From Bacteroidota bacterium (lineage in GTDB: Bacteria; Bacteroidota; Bacteroidia; Chitinophagales; LD1), in NCBI GenBank assembly GCA_028288545.1, contig JAQBNQ010000334.1, positions 1 through 12,206 on the forward strand: a stretch of DNA of 12,206 nt, read 5' to 3'. The translations under genes and the position numbers were made by a program. The notes beneath the pieces are model-generated. The model had not been told where the DNA came from. It made no database searches and saw only the letters and a program-made list of their open reading frames with translations. How positions within the stretch are numbered: position 1 is the stretch's first letter; each line of letters begins with the position of its first letter. Below are positions 5,967 through 12,206 of the stretch, piece after piece.

Positions 5967-8900
5967 ATGCGTATCGCAAAAATCTGTCTCGCTGTGTGTT
6001 TTACACTTTTCCTATCAGCCTGCAGTAACAAGAACAAAGTGAACCTTACCGACACGAATGCCAAAGATGAAGTACCCAGCCTGGGCAATTTCAGGTTTAC
6101 ATTCGACAAAAATTTAACCCCTGATTCGCTTCTAAACCGCTGGGATGCCACGGAATACGTGAAGTTTGATCCGCCAATACCGGGGCGTTTCAGATGGGAG
6201 AGTAGTAACGAATTGGTTTTTTCGCCGGAGCGTTCGCTTCCGCCCGCGACCTCTTACAAGGCCAAGGTAACCGATAAGGTGCTTCAAAATGCTAAGAAAT
6301 ATAGCCTTGGCAAGTGCGAGGTGCCCCTGTTTCATACTCCATTTGTGATGCTGGACAATGCCACCGCCATGTGGAACGTGAATGAGAGCAACAGCAGCGC
6401 TGCGTTCCCTCAAATTGACCTTTACTTTAATTATCCGATAGCCCCTTCGAAGCTAAAACAGGTGCTGAGTATTGATATTAATGGGTCGAAGAAGGATTTT
6501 AATATACAGACCATTGCCCCTGATAACAAGATATCCATTACCCTGCTTAATATGAAGATGGATGACAAGGACCTGTTGGCCAAGGTTAAGATTGGCAAGG
6601 GACTAGTACCCGAAGGAGGTAACAACCCAACGGATAAGGAGATTGAAACCAGCCTTACCATTACTTCGCCCTTTAACCTTACGGTGAGCAATGTAGAGGC
6701 CAACCACGATGGAACGCAGGGAACGATTAAGGTTTACACCAGCCAGCAGCCCATTGCGGATAACATCAACTCGTTTATCAGTTTTGACGGTAAGGTAAAA
6801 TTTAAGACCGTTGTTAGTAATGACGGGTTTAGCATTATATCCGAAGATTTTGATGTGGCTAAAACCTATACACTGAAACTGAAAGCCGGTTTAAAAGGGC
6901 GGATAGGAGGTACCTTAAAGGAGGAATACACCAACACCCTTGGCTTTGGTAAGTTGGAGCCGAGGATCAGTTTCATTAACAAGAAGGGCGTTTACCTGAG
7001 CAATAAGGGGGCGAAGAATATTGAGGTAATGATAACCTCTATAAAGAAAGTGAAGGTCATTATCTCGAAGATATACGAGAATAACCTGTTGGCTGCCCAG
7101 CGCAACGGGTATTATCCGAATACCAATAATTACCATAATTATCACAGCGAGGAATCGGAAGGGGAGGAGGATGGAGAGCGTGAGGGTTATACCGGCGACT
7201 ATAATTATGACTATAGTTATGGCAGTACAACCGTTGGTGATGTTATTTATGAAAAGGAAATAGATACCAAAAGCCTTCCGCGTAATGGCAACAACCGCCT
7301 GTTTAAGTTTGACCTGGAGGATAAACTGCAGGATTTTAAGGGTATTTATCACATTACCATACAATCGGATGAGCAGTATTATTTGAGGGATTCGCGCTTT
7401 ATATCTTTTTCGGATATTGGCTTGATTGCCAAGGAAGGGAAGGATAAGATCATTGTATTTGCCAATTCAATACAAACTGCCGAGGCCTTGAGTGGCGTAA
7501 GTGTTACGGTTATTGGTAATAACAACCAAAAAGTGGGAACAGCCACTACCGATGGAAACGGGATTGCCGAGATAACACTGAAGAACAGGGACTATGCAGG
7601 TTTTAGAAGTGCGATGATAACCGCCAAAATGGGTACGGATTTCAACTACCTGCCTTTTAGTTCTACCAGGGTTGAAACCTCGCGATTTGGGGTGGGAGGT
7701 AAGCGCCCTAACCCGAGCGGGTTGGATGCCTTTGTTTATAGCGAACGCGATATTTACCGCCCCGGTGAGAAAGTGAACTTTAGTGTTATTATCCGCGACT
7801 GGAAATGGAAATCTCCGGGCGAAATTCCGTTGAAGATGAAATTTTTGCTGCCAAACGGAAAGGACCTGAAAACGCTGAAGAAGGGATTGAACGATGAAGG
7901 CTCGCTTGAAACGCAAATCGAACTTTCACCATCGGCCATAACCGGTAGTTACACGTTTGAAGTATTTACATCGAATGACGTTTTATTGGCTTCGAAGAAT
8001 ATACAGGTGGAGGAGTTTATGCCTGATAGAATAAAAGTAGCGTCAGAAATTGATAAGAAGTTTTTAAGGCCGGGCGAAACAGGTACCCTTTCAATTGACG
8101 CTACTAATTTCTTTGGTCCACCTGCGGCGGACAGGAATTACCAGGTGGAGATACAACTGAGCGAAAAGTATTTTTCATCGGGTAAGTATTACAAGTATAA
8201 TTTCTCGCAATCTGACCGTAACAATAACTACGAGAAGATAGAGGATGAGGGAAAGACGGATGAGAAAGGTCATGCTACTGAGGCATATACTGTGCCTATG
8301 GAATACGCTGACCGTGGTATTATAGAGGCGAACTTTTTTACCACTGTATTTGATGAGACAGGAAGACCGGTAAGCCGCGAGTCGTCTATTGATATTTATA
8401 CGCAGGATGTTTTTTATGGTGTTGGCAACGGGGACTATTACTATCACCCCTTAAATCACAACATTGTTTTTCCGCTTATTGCGCTTGATAAGGACCTAAA
8501 GCCTGTTAGCACCAAAGCGCACGTTCAGGTTATTAAGCATGAATACTATACGGCCTTTGCCAAGTACGGCGAATATTTCCGTTACGAATCGCGGGTTGAT
8601 GATAAAACAATTGTTGACCAGCAAGTAGATATTACAGGAGAGAGTACGGTATTCAACTTTATACCAAGAACGCCGGGGCAGTATGAGATACGTGTGGCTA
8701 AGCCGGGCGTTAATTCGTACGTGCATAATGAATTTTACAGTTATGGATGGTACGGTGGTTACAGCAACAGCAATTTTGAAGTGAACAACGAAGGCAACGT
8801 TGACATTGAACTGGATAAGAAAAGTTACATGGCCGGTGATAACGCCAAGGTACTTTTCAAAACTCCGTTTAACGGCAAGATGCTGGTAACGGTCGAGAAC

Positions 8901-11417
8901 GACCATGTGATAGAGTATCAATACGTAAATGTTGAGAACAGGGCGGCTTCCGTTACTTTAAACTTAAAGGAAGATTATCTGCCTAACGCTTATGTAACTG
9001 CCACGCTGATAAAGCCGAACGAGGAAAGCGATATGCCGCTTACCGTAGCGCATGGTTTTAAATCTTTAAAGGTTGAAGAGAAAGGCCGCAATATGGATGT
9101 GCAGATATTTGCTGAGAAGAATGTGAGGTCGCGCACTCATCAAAAGGTGCATATAAAAGCTGCGCCTAACAGCAAGGTTACACTTGCTGCGGTGGATGAG
9201 GGTATTTTGCAAATAACCCATTATGCCACGCCGGACCCTTACAACCTTTTTTATGCCAACAGGGCTTTGCTGGTTAATTCGTTCGACCTGTACCCTTTAC
9301 TGTTCCCTGATATAAAAGGAACTATTTCTTCAACCGGTGGTGATGCAGCGGGCAATGCCAAACGCGCGAACCCCTTGCAAAACAAGCGGGTGAAACTGGT
9401 TTCGTACTGGAGCGGTATTGGTGAGGCCAATGCCAGCGGCGATGTGAATTTTGAATTTGATGTACCACAGTTTAGCGGCGAGTTGAGATTAATGGCTGTG
9501 GCTTACAAAGGCCAAAGCATGGGCAGCAAGGATGCAGAAATGATTGTGGCAGATCCATTAGTTGTAAGTACTGCACTTCCGCGTTTCCTTTCGCCAAAAG
9601 ATACGGTGATAATGCCGGTAACCATTACCAATACAACGAAGAATGCAACCAGCGCAACAGCTACAGTAAGATTATCGGGGCCATTGAAGATAGTGGGCGA
9701 GAGTTCTCAAACAGTTAACATAAAGGCGAAAAGCGAACAACGGGTACGGTTTAGAGTTGTAGCCGATCCGAGAATTGATGTGGCAAAGGTAACAGTTGAA
9801 GTAAATGGATTGGGCGAAAAGTTTGTTGACGAAACGGATATTACGGTGCGTCCGCCGGCTTCGTTGCAAAAGGTAACAGGTTCAGGTTCTATCGCCGCAG
9901 GAGGAAATCAGAAGATAGATTTTTCTTTGACTAAGTTCATTCCATCCAGCGCGGATTACCAGTTAATAGTTAGTAAAAATCCTGCCCTGCAGGTGGCTGA
10001 CCAGATGTGGAGTTTGGTGGAGTACCCATATGGATGTACGGAACAAACTGTTAGTGCCGCGTTCCCTCAATTGTACTTCAGCGACATGGCGGAGTTGATG
10101 AACATGAATAAATCGGTTAAGCTAAACGCCAACTACAATGTGCAGGAGGCAATCCGCAAAATTAAAATGAGGCAGTTGTACAACGGTGCCATTACCTTGT
10201 GGGATAATGAGGCCAGCGAAAACTGGTGGGCAACGGTTTATGCAGCACACTTTTTACAGGAAGCGCAAAAGGCAGGATTTGATGTAGATAAGAGTTTGCT
10301 GGATAATATCCATACGTATCTTATCAATCGCTTAAAAACAAGGGAAACAGAGCCTTATTACTACAACCGCAACCTGGTTAAGCAAATTGCGCCTAAGGAA
10401 GTCTGCTACTCGTTGTATGTATTGGCACTTGCAGGTAAGCCACAGGTATCGGCTATGAATTATTACAAGGAAAACTCCAGTCTGCTTTCGCTGGATTGCA
10501 AGTATTTGTTGAGCGCTGCCTTTGCAATGGCTGGCGATAAGAGCAAGTTTAAAGAATTACTGCCCTCAAGTTTTGCAGGGGAAGTTTCGGTAAGAGTAAC
10601 CGGTGGCAGTTTTTACAGCGAGATACGGGACGAGGGCATTGCCCTGAACGCGATACTGGATGTTGATCCGCAAAATGCGCAGGTGGGTATAATGGCCAAG
10701 CACTTGAGCCAGGAGGTTAAACAGAGCTACTGGTTGAGTACACAGGAAAGGGCTTTTGCTTTCCTGGCACTTGGTAAAATTGCACGACAGGCCAACAAAA
10801 CCAATATTACTGCTTCTATAAAAGTGAATGGTAAAGAAATTGCCAAAAACGACGGCAGTATGTTGAAGTTGACCTCGAAACAATTGAGTGGCACCAATGT
10901 TGAAATTACACCAACCGGTACCGGTGTGTTGTATTATTTCTGGCAGGCAGAAGGTATAAGCGCGGATGGTTCGTTTAAAGAGGAGGATAGCTACATTAAA
11001 GTACGTAAGCGCTTTTACGACCGCTACGGACGGCAAATTACCGGTAATAACTTTAAGCAGAACGACATTATTATTGTGGCACTTACGCTTGAAAACAGCT
11101 ACAACAACAAGGAGGTTAGCAACATAGTAATTACCGACATGCTACCTGCAGGTTTTGAAATTGAAAATCCGCGGACCAAAGAGATACCAGGCATGGATTG
11201 GATAAAGAATGAAAGTTCGCCAACGCAACTGGATATACGCGATGACCGGATAAACCTGTTTGTTGACCTGGGCAGAGAACCTGAAACATACTACTATGCT
11301 GTAAGAGCGGTTTCGCCGGGCAGTTATATTATGGGGCCGGTTATGGCAGATGCGATGTATAACGGGGAGTATCATTCGTACAATGGTGGCGGAGTTGTGA
11401 GGATTACTGAGAAATAG
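5967..11417 (+). CDS. Bacterial alpha-2-macroglobulin lipoprotein with intact thioester (YfhM-like)
   Basis: The 1816-residue product is a protease trap of the bacterial alpha-2-macroglobulin family, tethered by a lipobox (LSAC, Cys19). An upstream TTG at 5901 is in frame but overlaps the promoter, so ATG 5967 is used. Domains from family knowledge: an N-terminal MG1-like region (about 40-130); bMG3 near 480-575; MG2 around DIYRPGEKV (594-602); a bait-region-bearing domain from about 946; a likely bait near 1115-1145 (GTISSTGGDAAGNAKRANPL); the A2M domain with GELRLMAVAY (1171-1180); the thioester domain with YGCTEQ, where C1357 and Q1360 form the bond that captures proteases; and a C-terminal bMG10-like domain from about 1690. 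It is longer than E. coli YfhM (about 1650), partly through an insert near 381-422. Its own promoter and terminator suggest a single-gene transcript. Confidence 0.93.
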   Translation: MRIAKICLAVCFTLFLSACSNKNKVNLTDTNAKDEVPSLGNFRFTFDKNLTPDSLLNRWDATEYVKFDPPIPGRFRWESSNELVFSPERSLPPATSYKAKVTDKVLQNAKKYSLGKCEVPLFHTPFVMLDNATAMWNVNESNSSAAFPQIDLYFNYPIAPSKLKQVLSIDINGSKKDFNIQTIAPDNKISITLLNMKMDDKDLLAKVKIGKGLVPEGGNNPTDKEIETSLTITSPFNLTVSNVEANHDGTQGTIKVYTSQQPIADNINSFISFDGKVKFKTVVSNDGFSIISEDFDVAKTYTLKLKAGLKGRIGGTLKEEYTNTLGFGKLEPRISFINKKGVYLSNKGAKNIEVMITSIKKVKVIISKIYENNLLAAQRNGYYPNTNNYHNYHSEESEGEEDGEREGYTGDYNYDYSYGSTTVGDVIYEKEIDTKSLPRNGNNRLFKFDLEDKLQDFKGIYHITIQSDEQYYLRDSRFISFSDIGLIAKEGKDKIIVFANSIQTAEALSGVSVTVIGNNNQKVGTATTDGNGIAEITLKNRDYAGFRSAMITAKMGTDFNYLPFSSTRVETSRFGVGGKRPNPSGLDAFVYSERDIYRPGEKVNFSVIIRDWKWKSPGEIPLKMKFLLPNGKDLKTLKKGLNDEGSLETQIELSPSAITGSYTFEVFTSNDVLLASKNIQVEEFMPDRIKVASEIDKKFLRPGETGTLSIDATNFFGPPAADRNYQVEIQLSEKYFSSGKYYKYNFSQSDRNNNYEKIEDEGKTDEKGHATEAYTVPMEYADRGIIEANFFTTVFDETGRPVSRESSIDIYTQDVFYGVGNGDYYYHPLNHNIVFPLIALDKDLKPVSTKAHVQVIKHEYYTAFAKYGEYFRYESRVDDKTIVDQQVDITGESTVFNFIPRTPGQYEIRVAKPGVNSYVHNEFYSYGWYGGYSNSNFEVNNEGNVDIELDKKSYMAGDNAKVLFKTPFNGKMLVTVENDHVIEYQYVNVENRAASVTLNLKEDYLPNAYVTATLIKPNEESDMPLTVAHGFKSLKVEEKGRNMDVQIFAEKNVRSRTHQKVHIKAAPNSKVTLAAVDEGILQITHYATPDPYNLFYANRALLVNSFDLYPLLFPDIKGTISSTGGDAAGNAKRANPLQNKRVKLVSYWSGIGEANASGDVNFEFDVPQFSGELRLMAVAYKGQSMGSKDAEMIVADPLVVSTALPRFLSPKDTVIMPVTITNTTKNATSATATVRLSGPLKIVGESSQTVNIKAKSEQRVRFRVVADPRIDVAKVTVEVNGLGEKFVDETDITVRPPASLQKVTGSGSIAAGGNQKIDFSLTKFIPSSADYQLIVSKNPALQVADQMWSLVEYPYGCTEQTVSAAFPQLYFSDMAELMNMNKSVKLNANYNVQEAIRKIKMRQLYNGAITLWDNEASENWWATVYAAHFLQEAQKAGFDVDKSLLDNIHTYLINRLKTRETEPYYYNRNLVKQIAPKEVCYSLYVLALAGKPQVSAMNYYKENSSLLSLDCKYLLSAAFAMAGDKSKFKELLPSSFAGEVSVRVTGGSFYSEIRDEGIALNAILDVDPQNAQVGIMAKHLSQEVKQSYWLSTQERAFAFLALGKIARQANKTNITASIKVNGKEIAKNDGSMLKLTSKQLSGTNVEITPTGTGVLYYFWQAEGISADGSFKEEDSYIKVRKRFYDRYGRQITGNNFKQNDIIIVALTLENSYNNKEVSNIVITDMLPAGFEIENPRTKEIPGMDWIKNESSPTQLDIRDDRINLFVDLGREPETYYYAVRAVSPGSYIMGPVMADAMYNGEYHSYNGGGVVRITEK

Positions 11418-11450
11418 ACACAAGACGTTAGACTTTAGACATGAGACTTT
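11416..11450 (+). repeat. Five AGACNNN heptanucleotide repeats
   Basis: AGAC recurs exactly every seven bases at 11416, 11423, 11430, 11437 and 11444, with spacers ACA, GTT, TTT, ATG and TTT. The array begins inside the alpha-2-macroglobulin stop codon (TAG 11415-11417) and ends where the terminator stem begins. Seven is not a codon multiple, so it is non-coding. Similar runs seem to occur in other Bacteroidota intergenic regions (from memory). Confidence 0.7.
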
Positions 11451-11479
11451 AAAAGGGTACAGGGATGTGCCCTTTTTTT
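11451..11479 (+). terminator. Intrinsic terminator after the alpha-2-macroglobulin gene
   Basis: AAAAGGGTAC (11451-11460) pairs with GTGCCCTTTT (11467-11476), including one G-T wobble, around an AGGGAT loop. It is followed by more T residues, giving seven T in a row from 11473 to 11479. This separates the gene from the downstream two-gene unit. Confidence 0.88.
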
Positions 11480-11480
11480 A

Positions 11481-11507
11481 TTGACGTTGATTTTAGTTGT
11501 AAATTAG
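11481..11507 (+). promoter_or_regulatory. Possible promoter of the nucleotidyltransferase unit
   Basis: TTG at 11481-11483 and TAAATTAG at 11500-11507 (one mismatch to TAnnTTTG) are 16 bases apart, upstream of the ATG at 11525 and just after the terminator. The position is right, but the spacing is slightly short and the -7 box imperfect. Confidence 0.35.
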
Positions 11508-11524
11508 CGTTACAATAATCATAA

Positions 11525-11794
11525 ATGGAAGAACAGGGCGATAAGGTTAACGAACCACAGGCGGAGTATAAACCTGCAAATAGTAAAAAAACTATTACCT
11601 TTTACAACTCGATAGATGAGATGGATGAGGACAGATGGAGGTATTTGGCCTCGCTGACATATGAACAAAGATTAGTGCGTTTGGAAGAATTCCGTAAACA
11701 AATATATCACTCTGCTTTACTGCCTGATGGTACCTGGCCATTGCTGAGTAGAAAATTGACAATAGTTAAATTGCCATATGAAGTTTGCCGATAA
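11525..11794 (+). CDS. Small acidic protein paired with nucleotidyltransferase; antitoxin candidate
   Basis: The 89-residue cytoplasmic protein has no signal peptide or membrane segment. A variable charged N-terminus is followed by KTITFYNSIDEMDEDRWRYL and then LTYEQRLVRLEEFRKQIYHS (about residues 44-63). This 'fY.s..Em......yla.lt.eqRL......i...Y' layout resembles small Bacteroidota proteins that I recall being encoded just before nucleotidyltransferase genes; that is memory, not a search. The last 17 bases overlap the start of the nucleotidyltransferase gene, so the two are probably translated together. By analogy with two-gene type IV toxin-antitoxin loci, this would be the antitoxin-like partner. 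No DNA-binding motif is evident. Function is inferred from position only. Confidence 0.7.
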   Translation: MEEQGDKVNEPQAEYKPANSKKTITFYNSIDEMDEDRWRYLASLTYEQRLVRLEEFRKQIYHSALLPDGTWPLLSRKLTIVKLPYEVCR

Positions 11795-12206
11795 CTTTAA
11801 TGAAGTTCTGTTGGCATTTGCAGCAGCACAAGTGGAGTTTTTGGTAGTGGGAGGATATGCAGTAAATTTTTATGGCTATGACCGTACCACAAGCGACTTA
11901 GATATTTGGATCAATCCCGTTGACTCCAATAAGCCGAAAATTTCAAATGCGCTTATTCATCTGAATTATATATCTGAAGGCGACCAACACGTATCATCCC
12001 TGGATTTCTCTCAGCCCTGTTGCTTTAGGTTGGGAGACGATACACATACGGTAGATATTTTTACTCACGTTGTTGGAGTGAATTTTATGGAAGCCTGGGC
12101 GGAAAAAGTTCTTTTTCAAACCGAAGGCAAAATGAATATCTATTTTATCAGTGTACATCACCTGATAATTAATAAAATGCTTGCCGGCAGGGATAAAGAC
12201 AAGATT
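11778..12206 (+). CDS. Nucleotidyltransferase (AbiEii/MNT-like), C-terminus beyond the right edge
   Basis: The first 143 codons are present with no stop before the window ends. The protein shows the polymerase-beta-type nucleotidyltransferase signature: VVGGYAVNFYGYDRTTSDLDIWI, split here as GG (residues 25-26) and D40-L-D42, the two metal-binding Asp residues. A third Asp is probably D93 in HTVDIF. The later LINKMLAGRDKDKI (residues 129-143) fits the 'K..a.R.kD..Dl' helix typical of this group. Such enzymes transfer a nucleotide to a protein or RNA; AbiEii and MNT relatives act as toxins or antitoxins. Its start lies inside the preceding gene with a 17-base overlap. Which partner is toxic, if any, is not visible. 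Confidence 0.85.
   Translation, partial: MKFADNFNEVLLAFAAAQVEFLVVGGYAVNFYGYDRTTSDLDIWINPVDSNKPKISNALIHLNYISEGDQHVSSLDFSQPCCFRLGDDTHTVDIFTHVVGVNFMEAWAEKVLFQTEGKMNIYFISVHHLIINKMLAGRDKDKI

Noticed and set aside
11416..11450. AGACNNN array as a CRISPR-type repeat
   Set aside because: The units are seven bases with three-base spacers, far too short for CRISPR repeats.

Overview
The window looks like chromosomal DNA of a Bacteroidota bacterium, probably of the Sphingobacteriia/Chitinophagia type. The reasons are the moderate G+C, start codons preceded by A/T-rich DNA without Shine-Dalgarno sequences, a TAnnTTTG-type -7 box (TACATTTG) in front of the largest gene, lipoprotein and '...AQ|' signal peptides, and protein families common in that phylum (VGIG-repeat surface protein, carboxypeptidase-regulatory-like lipoprotein, PagL-like enzyme, bacterial alpha-2-macroglobulin). 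The genus cannot be fixed from the sequence alone. I see no rRNA, tRNA, CRISPR array, transposase or integrase.

Left part (1-3224). Two minus-strand genes for exported proteins come first: the 5' end of a VGIG-type surface protein that runs off the left edge, and a 120-residue lipoprotein. They diverge from a compact plus-strand operon of three genes: a DEDDh 3'-5' exoribonuclease-like protein, then two exported proteins of unknown function. The first junction is a 3-nt gap and the second a 14-nt overlap, so the three are probably transcribed together.

Middle part (3225-5966). After a short stretch holding a possible gene remnant comes a very strong hairpin that is an intrinsic terminator for the minus strand. 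It ends the gene for a membrane-anchored von Willebrand factor A protein with an intact metal-binding (MIDAS) motif. Divergent from that gene is an outer-membrane PagL-like lipid A deacylase.

Right part (5967-12206). A 1816-residue lipoprotein alpha-2-macroglobulin, a protease trap, fills nearly half of the window. It has an intact CTEQ thioester and an unusual Tyr/Asp/Glu-rich insert near residues 381-422. Five AGACNNN heptads start at its stop codon and are followed by a textbook terminator. The window closes with a two-gene overlapping unit: a small acidic protein and a nucleotidyltransferase of the AbiEii/MNT-like type that runs off the right edge, arranged like a type IV toxin-antitoxin pair.

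Most of the recognisable products act in the cell envelope (VGIG protein, lipoproteins, vWA protein, PagL-like enzyme, alpha-2-macroglobulin). The exonuclease operon and the nucleotidyltransferase pair look like accessory functions placed among them. No fully convincing new system is present. The best leads are the exonuclease/exported-protein operon, the nucleotidyltransferase pair, the alpha-2-macroglobulin insert and the AGACNNN heptads.
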